Assembly: GCA_035578175.1 (NCBI GenBank)
Contig: JAQMRL010000004.1
Span: 38,370,901 to 38,434,900, forward strand
Length of the DNA: 64,000 nucleotides
DNA from: Catonia carolina
Taxonomy: Eukaryota; Arthropoda; Insecta; Hemiptera; Achilidae
Direction of reading: 5' to 3'
Made by a program: the position numbers and the translations under genes. Positions 1-10,364 of this stretch are shown one piece after another. Below the pieces are notes generated by a model that saw only the letters and a list, made by a program, of their open reading frames with translations, did no database searches and was not told where the DNA came from. Numbering within the stretch: position 1 is the stretch's first letter; each line of letters opens with the position of its first letter.

Positions 1-240
1 GCTAAAGAGAACTTGAAACAGCGTTGTTACCCTAATAAAAATTAAATAAAAAAAACAATTCAGATGACTGTAATATAACTAATACAGACTGATTCAGAAT
101 TCTATTAGTAAAATAAAACCAAGAAACTCCATCAATGGGTGGTCTGCTCCCTCATATAGTTCATGTTATCATTTGTTTCATTGTCACCTTCAGCACATTT
201 GTTATTGTAATTCATTGTACAAAGAAGTAATATGTTTAAA

Positions 241-990
241 AAAATCTGGTGTGAAACACACGACTTTCTCTTGCCAATGCAAATAATGAACAATATAACC
301 TAACATTAGTGTTGTTAAAACATTAAAAAAAACAAAAACTAACCTCAAAAACATAACCTAATTTTAATCATGAGTGAATGATGCAAAATTTAAACCAACC
401 TCAGTTTGGCTTAATAATACAGATAATCACTCTTTCATACTAAACTAGGCTCTGTAGAGAAAAATGCTTGAAATAAAAGTTGTAGATATTTTAATTTCCT
501 ATAAATTTGAGCATATATACTTTTGTCGTAAAATGTATTTTAAGGCCTCAATCTTAAAAAACCATTTTTTTGTACGAGAAAACAGCCTACCCAAGAATTT
601 CAGTAGACATGACGCCTACCCGATCTTGTAGAGTAGTACAAAAAATATAGTACCTAATTGAGGCAATTTTTTTTTTAAATCGTAGGAGTCGTTTTTGAGA
701 AAATCGCAAAAAAGTGAAAAATTATACGAATAAAATACTATTTCTGGTTGACCGATTTTGATGTTTGTGTCGGGTCCTCTATTGGTATCTAATTTAAGTT
801 TCAAGTTTCAACTTCGTACATTGTTCCGTTCTTGAGGTATTCTGTTCACACACGAACCAATCACTAAGAAAAACATGTTTTTTTGGATTCAGGGTGTCTG
901 AAAACGTGTAACCCGGTGAAAACTCAATTTCAAAAAATCGACATGAAAACAATACTTTCCTTCCTACATATTCATATAGACAAGAGAAAG
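241..990 (+). mobile_element. Family C element, copy C1 (non-autonomous DNA-transposon-like)
   Basis: Starts at the conserved TCTGGTGTGAAACAC block, runs into CTTTCTCTTGCC (265-276), and ends with the near-inverted copy GACAAGAGAAAG at 979-990. The same sequence recurs in both orientations elsewhere (C2-C8), which defines the family. Only one copy of the internal ~170 bp subunit is present here, against two in C2, C3, C4, C7 and C8. Short frames on the minus strand inside it recur in other copies but are interrupted. No transposase is visible, so it is probably mobilised in trans. Confidence 0.75.
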
Positions 991-1451
991 TAAAAATGTG
1001 AACGAAAGAAGAAATCCGCACGGTTAAATAATGCTAACAATACGGGCTGAACAAAACAGACCTGGAAATTTGTTAAGTTACATACTTAATGCGATCTCTA
1101 TTGATCCTAATAGATTATAAAAGGATATTTGATAGAAAGATTTGCAATTAGCTCAATTTTCCTTTTGGTACTGTTTATTGTAGGTTATTGGACATAGCCA
1201 TAAAAAGAAAATTCGACACTTAACTGTGTAAGTTACCTTATATCCTTCGTCAGTTAATGGAAGGAAGATTGAAAGGTAAACGTGGTAGGGAAAAGCAATA
1301 AACTGTGGGGAGTACCTTACAAAAAACAAACAAGTGTAGTTCAGTAAATTTTTAGGATAAGGATTGTATAGTAGTATTGGGAATGAAGAAAATAGGTATA
1401 ATCTCTTTGAAAAGAAATAATGTGTAAAAAGAACATATAGACCTAATACTA

Positions 1452-2202
1452 CAGTGGAACGTCAGTTATCCGAACTAATTGGGACCAGAGCGGTTCTGAT
1501 AATCAAATACACTAAACAGTACAATACACTCACAGTATAACTTCTTGATAGAGAGGCGCATCTTCGATATTTATGTAGTTTTATTGAAAAATAACCCAAA
1601 GTAAATTATTTATAAAATACATGTTATATTTCGTAGAAATACAAGTAAAATTTCAATGAGACACACATCAGTCTTTCACAGTAAAATTGATTTATTTAGT
1701 CTTATGTAGGCCTACCTGATCAGTCTCTCACCTAAAAAACAGCGCCAAAAAAATTTAACCTTTACAATACTCTAGACTTGAAAGAAAATTAATTAAAAAA
1801 GCAAAGGAAACCATAAAATAGTTATGGGGGTTTTTAAGCGAAATTGCAAAAATTGACTTGGGAGTCAACCTGTTAAAGAGTAGACACAGAAATCATTAGG
1901 TTTTAAAGTTTTGGTTTCGACCTGATGTAGAAGCATACATTCACCCATTTCAGGCGACATTTTAAAATGTGCTATTTTTTTTATCAAGAAACTACAAAAA
2001 ACCAGGATTCGTGCAGCCTGTGTAAAAATTTATTTGTTTAATAGCGTATTGTTCTAAATGGTTTTACACACAAAAATGACTGTAATTTCCGTAACGTTAC
2101 TACTAACTAATCACAGAAATTAAAAAAATTACGTTCGATAGTCTAGACACTTTGAGTAATCCGGCACCCTCTCATACCTATCGAATAATCAAGGGTCAAC
2201 TG
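1452..2202. mobile_element. pogo/Tigger-like non-autonomous element (pogo-2)
   Basis: The left end begins CAGTGGAACGTCAGTTATCC right after a TA (1450-1451). The right end, read on the other strand, begins CAGTTGACCCTTGATTATTC. Similarity between the two ends continues for about 55 bp, including GGTTCTGATAATCAAA against GCCGGATTACTCAAAG. CAG...CTG ends with 'ATTATCCG' repeats at a TA fit the pogo/Tigger group of Tc1/mariner. The right-hand TA is now TG. The interior has no transposase and appears to hold a TTAA-type fragment (1530-1877). Confidence 0.6.
1530..1877 (-). mobile_element. piggyBac-like (TTAA) MITE fragment, partner of 57404-58180
   Basis: On the minus strand this matches the element at 57404-57740. 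The end AGGTTGACTCCCA is shared (here its complement at about 1860-1872, next to a TTAA). So are an internal block around 'cagcgccaaaaaa' at 1740 and the block 'tctctctatcaag' near 1540. The far end is missing. This copy carries a TAGGCCTA at 1707-1714 where the partner has a plain TA. Confidence 0.6.
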
Positions 2203-2290
2203 TGTATCTACTCGCGTTTAGTTTTGTAAAAGTGCTTGACGTGGAAGTAATTCTTCAACTCTTAAAATATAGTCGCCCGTTGATTTTTTT

Positions 2291-2480
2291 TTATCCGAGG
2301 CGGCGAGAAAAACTCATGTTCACTCCCTCACGATGGGGGAAGTAGTGTTGGACTCAATTGAGGCGTCCTCGTCCAGCCCCAAGGAGGCCGCAGCCGCCTT
2401 ACCAACCAAAAACCCGCCGCCTGGCCACTTGATCCGACATCAGCAAACAACCCTCCACCTCCCTCGGATTAGTTAATGTT
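2291..2480 (+). other. GC-rich island with a 47-codon open frame
   Basis: This block is far richer in G and C than its surroundings. An ATG at 2333 with a purine at -3 and G at +4 opens a frame ending in TAA at 2474-2476. The peptide starts MGEVVLDSIEASSSSPKEAA and is Ser/Ala/Pro-rich. The frame has no recognisable domain and no strong donor site follows it. It could be a first coding exon or CpG-rich promoter of a host gene, or a piece of an unrecognised repeat. It is the only stretch whose composition suggests host coding sequence, but the evidence is composition alone. Confidence 0.25.
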
Positions 2481-3088
2481 TTCTTTTTTCAAAACTAGTA
2501 GCTACGTTAGACATAACACCTTACTAGGGGCAAACCTTCGTTTTGATATTTGTAAATAACGAGAAAATAAATTTTACATTTTGAAAGAATGTGATTATAA
2601 GTCAAATTAAAGGCCAAAAAATAATAAATTGTTAACCCTAAACTAACGTTCAATGAATGTTCATTTGTATCATCATCTTAAAAGGTTTATTGTGTTTCTT
2701 AAGCATACTACAATATTCAGAACGCGTTACAATCGTGTAGATTTCATCATTATGTTTGTTAAATAATTAATATGTATCATGAATTAAACATTGCTATAGG
2801 CCTGTAAACGAAATTACGATTCAATGTACCTACTTCAAATCCAATGTAACCTTGTATTACACTTTACAACGTAACGTCCTGGTATTCCTTGACTTTGTAT
2901 TTTAGACATCTAATCAATTTAACAAAAAAACGTCATAGTTAAAAACTATACTAATTTTTGAAGACTATATCACGTACCACATGGAGAACTGCTAAATGCA
3001 ATAATAGAGGAAATGAGCATGGAAAATATAGATGTACATTATGAAGGCCATCTATGCACAGTATACCTTATTTAAATGCCCAATTTAA
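2481..3088. other. Unassigned AT-rich sequence
   Basis: I see no gene, tRNA or repeat match to other parts of the window here. It is a plain AT-rich spacer between the GC-rich island and the first family A copy. Confidence 0.4.
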
Positions 3089-3230
3089 TGCCCATAACAG
3101 GCAGTGTTAAATTATTTGTATTCGATCTGCAAGTTCCAGGGCTGCAAAAAATAGTTCTGTTTCTTATCACATGATCAGCAAAAAATTATATGGCATTTAA
3201 GAACAGAAGAGGTAGAGATTTAAAATACAC

Positions 3231-3907
3231 CGTAATGCATTTTACGGTTGATGAGCTCTGCTGTTTCACGCGTTTAGACCAATCAGAACGTTTGCCAGCG
3301 TTGTCAGATTGTACGAATATTTGAGCCTAACAAACATTACGCGCTCATACGTATAAGAGCCGTAGTAGTTCACCCATGTGTTGCATCTCATACTGAACTC
3401 ATCGATTATACGCTACGGCCGCACTGCAGCAGGCAAGTGTTGAAGCAAGATGGAAATGGCGCCTGGATGCTTCTTCCATCTAAAAAAAAAACACGTGTAA
3501 TATGACGATGGCCACACTGGAGCCACTTAATAATTTTTGAAACCGGGCGACTCACTAGGCGTGCATCCTAGCTAACCAACTTATCGGTTCAGTAGGAGTC
3601 GAGGCTGGTGTCATACCCCTGGTAGCTATACTGTTTATTACCTCGACTGGCTTAGTTGCAATATGCCGGAGCTAGTTGCGCCGGGATCCCGGGTTCGATT
3701 CCCGGTCGGGTCTGGGATTTTTCATCACTTATCTTCATCGATCATCCTTATCACCGGTAATTGTCATTAAAAGACCAAAAAAAAAAAATGGCTGACAAAA
3801 TATACAACAGAGCTACGAGAGCAAGTGTTGGCAACGTTGCTTGCAAGTCATTGGCTAGTTATGAAGTGGGTAGGAGGCGATGCGTACGTTCAAAGCTCGT
3901 CAGTCTT
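3231..3907 (+). mobile_element. GC-richer insertion inside A1
   Basis: This sequence interrupts A1 after TAAAATACAC (3221-3230); A1 resumes with GAAAAATAGTA near 3908. These may be a worn target duplication. The insert is clearly less AT-rich than its surroundings and carries a tRNA-headed SINE in its middle (3543-3788). The outer parts contain 'gccagcgttgtc' and, on the other strand, 'caacgttgccaac', a weak hint of inverted ends. I recognise no coding sequence. Confidence 0.45.
3543..3788 (+). repeat. tRNA-derived SINE with poly(A) tail
   Basis: Contains a perfect B-box type sequence (GGGTTCGATTCCCGG around 3690-3705), a tRNA-like arm before it, and a poly(A) run at 3777-3788. The 3' body (ATCATCCTTATCACCGG ... 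AAAAGACC) resembles the 3' end of the Jockey-like LINE at 58770-58830. That suggests it borrows that kind of LINE machinery. It is not a functional tRNA gene: the head is too long and has no clean cloverleaf. Confidence 0.65.
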
Positions 3908-5574
3908 GAAAAATAGTATAGTCAGTGTTATTTCCTCTGAGAGTAATAAATTTCATTAGGCCTATACAGTCAAACCTTGTGGTGTATGAAGTGAAACTGT
4001 CATTTGCAGGGTAGAAAGTAGATGGTTTTCAGAGGCATGCTGATAAGCATACTTTTCCACTGAGTGAAGAAGGCTTTTGTAAACCACCTCACTCCAGGTT
4101 TTACTTAGTAAAACCTCTAAAGGTTCAAACCAGCCTTTCGTCTGATGACCTAAATAATCCCTCGTTTATCCGGACTTATCTGGAGCTGAAAAAATCTGGT
4201 GTAAAAAATACTCACACGTCTTTCTCTTGCCAATATAAATAATGAGCAATGTAACTTATGTTTGATCTACGTAGGCCTAACTTAGAAAAAAATTTAACAA
4301 CCTAATTTTAATCATGAGTGAAAGACGTAAAATGAAAATCTACCTATGTAATACGGAAACCACTAATTGACGCGAAACTAGGCTTTGCAAAAAAATGCTT
4401 GAAATAATAATATTAATAATATTTATAAATACAAGTTATATAATATAATATATATAATAATAATCTATAAAATAATAAATAAATAAAAGTTTTAGGTTTT
4501 TCTATTTCCTTTAACTTTTATTAACTTATGTAATTTTGTCGTAAAATGCATACTCAGGACGCAATCTTAAAAAATTCAATTTTTTTACCGATTTCGATGA
4601 ACAAAATAGCCTACAAAAAAAAATCACTGATTGATGCTAAACTAAGCTTGGTGAAAAAACGCTTGAAATAAAGGTCGTAAGTTTTTTTAATTTCCTACAT
4701 TTTTATTCATATTCACTTTTTCCCTAAAATGCTTATTTACGCCGCAATCTTAACAAAACCATTTTTTACCACGAGAGCACACTCCTCCAAGAATTTCAGC
4801 AGACATGGCGCTTACCCTATCTAGTAGATCATAAAATTTAGTTAGTGAGGCAATTGTTTTAAAAAATCTTAGGAGCCGTTGTTGAGAAAATAAAAGAAAG
4901 TGAAATATTGCATGAACAAAATAAGGCCTACTCCCGGTTGATTGATTTTAATGAAAATCCTCGTGTCCAAATTCGGAAAATATTATATTCCAAATTTCAA
5001 CTTCGTACGCTATTCCGTTCTTGAGATACGAGTATTTTGTTCATACAATGACAGACAAGAGGACACAATAATCGGTGAAAACATGTTTTTTTCTGGTTTA
5101 GGGGGCCTGAAAACGTGTACTTCTGGTGAAACTCGATTTCAAAAATCGACATGAAAACAATGTATACTATACTTTCCATCCCTATACAGTAGAGAGTCGA
5201 AGATCCAAACTAATTAACTATAGGTAGTTAGGATTACCGATTTGTTCGGATTTTCGAACATAACCTAGATATGCCGCTTAGGCCCATAGTTAAGTTTTTT
5301 AAAATGTTTAAAATAAATAAAACCAAACCCTCTGTACTTACAGTACGTATACATCTAGTTGCTTTTAATGAACTAATGTGTAGTACTGCAGAGGTTGAGT
5401 ACTGTACTTTACTTTCACCAAAAAATTATTAATTTAAATAATAAAACTACAGTATGCTGTTTACTGTATACGCAGTAGATGCAGTATGTACTGTAAATTA
5501 AATTGAAAACAAAAAAAACTCTATGTAGAGTTAAAACCATGTTACACAGTGTAAACGGTGCTTACGAGTAACAT

Positions 5575-5890
5575 TTTTTTAAAATCCCTAATGTGTGTAC
5601 GTTGCAAACTGTTCAATTCAGAACAATAAGCAACCCCATCACCCAATGAGATGAGGATGTAGAAATGATGTGTCGTCTTGTACAGACCCAGGCCGACCAA
5701 TCCTGCGAGAGTATGGTTAATTGAACCCCAATCATCAAAGTACACCGGTAACCACTGTCTAGTACTCAAATCCGTTTAAAAGTAACTAGTTTTACAAGGA
5801 TTTGAACCAAGAATCTTCGTCTCCAAAATTCAGCTGTTAAACAGTTGACTCGCGACGACGACTTTATCTCTAGACCAACCCGGTGGTTCT
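5575..5890 (-). repeat. tRNA-derived SINE family B, copy B1
   Basis: Full-length minus-strand copy. The tail is the T run near 5575-5580; the tRNA-like head ends at about 5886. On the minus strand it has an A-box-like GGTTGGTCTAG and a B-box-like GGTTCAAATCC. It is flanked by a perfect 7 bp target duplication GTAACAT (5568-5574 and 5891-5897), so its borders are firm. Confidence 0.9.
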
Positions 5891-5934
5891 GTAACATGTT
5901 ACAATACCTTTTTTTTAAGTTTATAAAGCACGTT

Positions 5935-6326
5935 GCCCATAACAGACAGGTGGAGTGTCAAATTATTTACACTCAATCTGTTCGTTTCAGGGCTAAAATA
6001 AATAGTTCTGTTCCTTATCACGTGGTCAGCTATTAAATGACTGAATCATTTAAGAACAGAAGAGGTAAAGGTGTAAAAGACACTAATCAGAGTTATCTCC
6101 TCTGAAAGTAATGAATTTAATTACACAGCCCGACCCTGTGGTGAATGAAGTGAAGGTGTCATTTGCAGAGTGGAAAATATGTGCTTTTCAGAGGTCCCGG
6201 CATACTGATAAGCGTACTTTTCCATTCAGTGAGAAAGGCAATAGTAAACTACCTCACTCCTCGTTTTACTTAGTAAAACCTCTGCAGGTTCAAACCAGCC
6301 TTACGGCTGATGACCTTAACTACAAA
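5935..6326 (+). repeat. SINE family A, copy A2 (near full length)
   Basis: Begins GCCCATAACAGACAGGTGG and ends after CTGATGACCTTAACTACAAA. Flanking GCACGTT (5928-5934) and ACACGTT (6327-6333) look like a 7 bp target duplication with one change. This is one of the best-preserved copies and a useful reference for the family. Confidence 0.85.
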
Positions 6327-6462
6327 ACACGTTACATAGTGTAAACCGGGCTTTACTTTTGCCGTTCTCGCGAAAATTAATACATCGAAATAATCCTTGG
6401 ATGGCGTTCGGATTATCGACACTTTACTGTCATATTCATAGTTTGGACAAGAGAAAGTAAAT

Positions 6463-7149
6463 GTTACTCATAAAATCGCAAGTTAAGTTATTGCACGGTC
6501 ATTATCGAAGGCAACTACCATGGTATAGTGGATTGTTTACGTTGCGTCTTTTTTATTCTTAAACGCCTTGTAGTACATTAAACACAACAAGACTCTGAAA
6601 TATAATAATCTACGATTTTTTAAGAAGTGTTTTATTAATACATTAGATGATTTTACACTTTGTAAAAGTTTTTTACCTAAAAGCTATTTACCTTTACTTT
6701 TACTTGTATTTTCAATCAGAATTTAACAAATCGTAAGCGTAAACAGGCAATAAGGGATAAATTTTTATAAAACCTACATGACTTCTTTCACAAAAATATA
6801 ATTTTTCTTGGATTTTTTCTCTCGCTGTTCTAGGTTTGCTGAAAAATAATTATAGTAATCTTAACTCTGACGCTACTTTTTGCTTGGCAAACTTTTAGTA
6901 GACATATTTTTACTTTCTTTTTCCATATTTGAATGTATAAGTTTTCATGTCGTTTTTTCGAAATCGAACTGCGTTCAGCAGTTAAGTGAAATAGGATACA
7001 CTTTGCTCATGACTGATGTCGAACACCATCTCTGAAATTGTAGATCCAAGACCAAGCCGGAAGACAGTCGTGCACATTCACATAATCAACTGATAACTAA
7101 TAACATTAATTTTAATATTTGATTTATTTAATTAGCAAAATTATTAGTA
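6463..7149. other. AT-rich sequence with a small C fragment
   Basis: At about 6907-6975 there is a minus-strand piece of the right end of family C (TACTTTCTTTTTCCATAT ... TTTTTCGAAATCGAACTGC). The rest shows no recognisable gene or repeat. Confidence 0.5.
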
Positions 7150-7770
7150 TTTAATATTCAGATGAGGAAGTTGCAAGAGGAGTATGAAAGGTGGGGCCTC
7201 AGTATAAATGTAAACAAGACCGAACACCTTACTGCTGGTGAGCCAGAAAATGATATTCAGCAAACAGCTTCAGTAAACAGCAAGATTTCGCAAGGGCAAG
7301 GGGTTATAGGCAGTTAAATTCTGTCCTTTGGAATGATAAAATATGGAAGGAGACAAAGATGAATATTTGTCATGCTATCCTGGAGATATGTATCCTGGTG
7401 TGTGTACCTAAGCTGCGGAAGTATGGGTATTGACAAAGAGACAGAAGGATCGCCTAAAAGCGGTGGAGATGGATTTCTGGTGGTGGAGCTGTGGTGTGTC
7501 GCGGATCGATCGAATTCCGAATTCTGAAATTAGGAGAAGTATTAGCGTTCAAAGAAAATATCATGGACACCATATCTTGAAAGCAGTTAAAATGGTTTGG
7601 CCATTTGCTAAGGAGAGGTAGGCCGGAAGTGACATGGTTGGATGGGGTGCAGGAGGCAATGTCTTTGCGGCAACTCTCCAATGGGGACTGGCGAGACAGA
7701 GAGAGGTGATGCTTGGGAAAGCGAGATACGGCTGGGGCTGTACATCATCGCTTGAATATAATATTTTCCA
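7150..7770 (+). pseudogene. LINE reverse transcriptase, 3' part, degenerate (lineage H)
   Basis: Conceptual translation gives a typical post-YADD RT region: KLQEEYERWGLSINVNKTEH at about 7163, then a stretch resembling 'LNSVLWNDKIW' and 'CVPKLRKYG'. The C-terminal block EMDFWWWSCGVSRIDRIPNS follows at about 7467. The tail reads like WLDGVQEAM...NGDWRDR...YGWGC. Several frameshifts and stops break it. A second, minus-strand copy of the same 3' end, with the same 'gctggggctgta' tail, lies at 60386-60720. The lineage resembles insect endonuclease-reverse transcriptase LINEs; I cannot fix the clade. Confidence 0.7.
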
Positions 7771-7774
7771 CACT

Positions 7775-8545
7775 TATAGTCTGTGTAAAACACAGAAGTA
7801 AAGTGACCGAACGTCCCGGAAATCCGAGATTGTCCCGGTTTACGGCGTCCCGAAGAACTGTTTCAGAACACTTTTGTCACGGAATTTTGTTATAACAATG
7901 TATTTTAAGAAATTTAAGTATTTTTTAAAATAAATTTTGCTCAGTTAAACCAAGCAGCATGGCAACTTCATTACAGATAGAAGAGAAATAAATGTAATTC
8001 AGAGTAATTAGCTTTTAATAATTTTTTCACTTGTAAGTTTTAAACACCATTTTGTCCATATTGTGTTAGGCCTACGTTAAACTATATGTAACAAAAAAGG
8101 GTTTAAGTCAGAATTTGAGAATATAGAATAAACTATTATTAATATAACCTTTACAAATTGTATCAAGTAAAAAAACTTCTTTAAAAAAAACTTTTGTATT
8201 TCACAGTTCGGAAGGCTTCAAAATCCCTGGAAAACCTTTAAAAAATCGACACCCACCGCTGCTATAAGGAGCGATGCTCGTCTTTCTAGACTCTCCAATC
8301 CATCATACTCTACAGACTTCAAATCACCCAGTAAGTTTGGAGTGTCCAGGACTACTTCAGAAATTATTTGATCAACATAGTTATGGCTTACGATTTTAAT
8401 CAGTTTTAGATATTTGGGAAGTGACGTGCTTTTGCAAACAAGCAGGACGTGACAAATAAACTAAATAAGTTTATAAATACTTGCGAGACGATACATAAAA
8501 CGCTGAAGCACAGGACCAGGAAAGTAAAAAGGTTTAAAGTAGTAT
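7775..8545. other. Unassigned AT-rich sequence
   Basis: I see no gene here. A TAGGCCTA occurs at 8067-8074. The stretch around 8360-8530 may be an old retroelement remnant, but no motif supports that. Confidence 0.3.
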
Positions 8546-8910
8546 AAGGCGGAGTTTTAAATTATTTGCACTCGATCTGCTAGTAACAGTGCTACAAAAC
8601 ATAGTTCTCTTGTTTATTACATGGTCAGGCAATTATATGACTGAAGCATTTAAGAATGGAAAAGGCAGAAGTGTAAAAGATACTAGTCAGTGTTATTTCC
8701 TTTGGGAGTAATGAATTTAATTATACAGTCAGACATTATGGTGAATAAAGTGAAACTTTCATTTGCAGGGTGGAAAATAGATGGTTTTCAGAGGTAAGCT
8801 GATAAGCATAGGCCTACTTTTACACTCAATGAGAAAGGAAATGGTAAAAAAACCTCACTCCTAGTTTTACTTAGTAAAGCTTCTAGAGGTTCAAACCAGC
8901 GTTTCGGCTG
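8546..8910 (+). repeat. SINE family A, copy A3
   Basis: Collinear with A2 from GGCGGAGTTTTAAATTATTT to AGCGTTTCGGCTG. It is diverged and carries TAGGCCTA at 8809-8816, where the family reads GCATACTTTT. Its 3' end runs straight into the 5' end of A4, so the two copies are in tandem. Confidence 0.85.
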
Positions 8911-9450
8911 AGGTGGAGTTTTAAAGTATCTGCACTCGATCTGCTAGTTCCAGGGCTATACAAAAATAGTTCTGTTTCTTATCACATGATCAGTTATTTA
9001 TACGACAAAAGCATTTAAGAACAGAAAAGGAAGAGGTGTAAAAGACACTAGTCTGTGTTATCTCCTCTGAGAAAATAATAAAAAAAATAGGGATAATACA
9101 ATTCCACTTGTGAATAGCCTACCAAGACTTATAAAAAAACTATCATGAAATTCCTGCCTATGGGTGCGATTAATATAAATTTTATAATTTGTCCTATTAC
9201 GATAGTGATGACAATTTTTTGTTACAATTTTTTCTTGTAATGAATTTTATTATACAGCCAGACATTGTGGTGAATAAAGTAAAATTGTTCTTTGCAGGGT
9301 GGAAAGTAGATGCTTTTCAGAGGCATGCTGATAAGCATACGTTTCCGCTCATTGAGGAAGACAATAGTTAACCACCCACTCCTCGTTTTACTTAGTAAAA
9401 CCTCTAGAGGTTCAAACCAGCATTTTGGCTGATGACCTAAACTATCCCTC
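8911..9450 (+). repeat. SINE family A, copy A4, with a 164 bp insertion
   Basis: The 5' half is 8911-9072 and the 3' half resumes at about 9237 (GTAATGAATTTTATTATAC) and ends at CTGATGACCTAAACTA. The AT-rich insert at 9073-9236 is not recognised. Confidence 0.8.
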
Positions 9451-9509
9451 GTTTATACGGACCAATCTGGATCGGAAAAATTCTGGTGTGAAACATTCAC
9501 ACGACTTTG
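9451..9509 (+). repeat. pogo-like / family C junction fragment
   Basis: CTCGTTTATACGGACCAATC followed by the left terminus of family C (TTCTGGTGTGAAACATTCAC), cut off after ACGACTTT. The same order, A 3' end then pogo-like piece then C, occurs at 4140-4230. Confidence 0.6.
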
Positions 9510-9757
9510 AAGAGTTATTTCTAGTGGCGTTTTCCTTTGAGAGTAATGAATTTTATTAGCTACACAGTCAGACCTTGTGGTAAATGAAGTGAAGGTGTCG
9601 TTTGCAGGGTGGAAAGTAGATGGTTTTCAGAGGCATACTTTTCCACTCAGTGAAGAAGGTAATGATAAACCACCTAAACTCGTCGTTTTATTTAGTAAAA
9701 CCTCTAGAGATTCAAACCAGCCTTTCAGCTGATGACCTAAAAAACAACAGCAAATTA
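9510..9757 (+). repeat. SINE family A, copy A5 (5'-truncated)
   Basis: Covers the 3' two-thirds of family A, from about AGAGTTATTT to CTGATGACCTAAAAAACAAC. It has TAGCTA at 9557-9562 where other copies read TTATACAG. Confidence 0.8.
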
Positions 9758-10364
9758 ATAGCTAATATTATAAATCATCGAAGTGTACGAAGTTTATCGA
9801 GTCGAAAAAAAATCGATCAATAAAAAAAACGTAAATATTTGTTTATTTTACAAGTTAAAGAATAAAACCAAACAATTTTCATCGCTAGATGCCAAAATTG
9901 TTAAAATTATATGATTCGATATAGCTTAATCTTGACAGTAGCAAAGATTATACCTACATAATTCTTGTAGTTAAAAAAGATCATTATTTTTGTCAAGTTT
10001 ACAAAAAAAGTATTATACGAATAAAGCGGAGAATTACACGCTATTATTATTTTTGTACAGTAGTAGCCTAAAAACCATTATTCCTTTTATGAAATTCCTG
10101 AACAAAAAAGAGTCAGTGACCTGAGCAATTTGAACTGTTTTAGTTAGTTTACAGAACCAATCTAGCTTACTATTTCACATTTACTAAAGTGTACTGCATT
10201 TTGTATAGAACATGTAGGTAATAGGCTTACGTACCGAGTACAAATGTCACAGTAGTTGTATTACTCCTATAATACACCGTAGTTTGTTTGCCTATAGGTT
10301 GTTCTAAAAAGTAGTTTACTAATTCTTTGCTTTATTTCAAAATTAATAACAATTTGTAAATACC
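9758..10364. other. Unassigned AT-rich sequence
   Basis: No gene or repeat recognised. Confidence 0.3.

Larger units (their letters stand above)
3089..4156 (+). repeat. SINE family A, copy A1, split in two
   Basis: The 5' half (3089-3230, beginning TGCCCATAACAGGCAG) and the 3' half (about 3908-4156, ending CTGATGACCTAAATAAT) are collinear with intact A copies such as A2. They are separated by about 680 bp of foreign sequence. The 3' half contains TAGGCCTA at 3957-3964, exactly where other copies read ATTATACAG. Confidence 0.85.
5187..6429. mobile_element. pogo-like non-autonomous element (pogo-1) inside C2
   Basis: The left end reads CAGTAGAGAGTCGAAGATCC and the complement of the right end reads CAGTAAAGTGTCGATAATCC, a strong terminal inverted repeat. 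The left flank is TA (5185-5186); the right flank is TC, a decayed TA. The original element was only about 0.5 kb, since its length is inflated by a B SINE (5575-5890) and an A SINE (5935-6326) that later inserted into it. No transposase is encoded. Confidence 0.7.
4191..6462 (+). mobile_element. Family C element, copy C2, split by a pogo-like element
   Basis: C sequence runs from TCTGGTGTAAAAAATACTC (4194) to 5186 and resumes at 6430 with CATATTCATAG...GGACAAGAGAAAG. The break falls inside the right inverted end and is explained by the pogo-like element at 5187-6429. Two internal subunits are present (about 4360-4600 and 4620-4760). The element lies directly behind A1 and a short pogo-like piece (CTCGTTTATCCGGAC, about 4159); the same arrangement recurs at 9436-9509. 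Confidence 0.75.

Noticed and set aside
4942..5179. Small genes on both strands
   Set aside because: They lie in family C, and the same frames are broken in other copies.
8546..9757. CRISPR-like or satellite array made of A copies
   Set aside because: The units are ~390 bp dispersed SINEs with different truncations, not regular short repeats with spacers.
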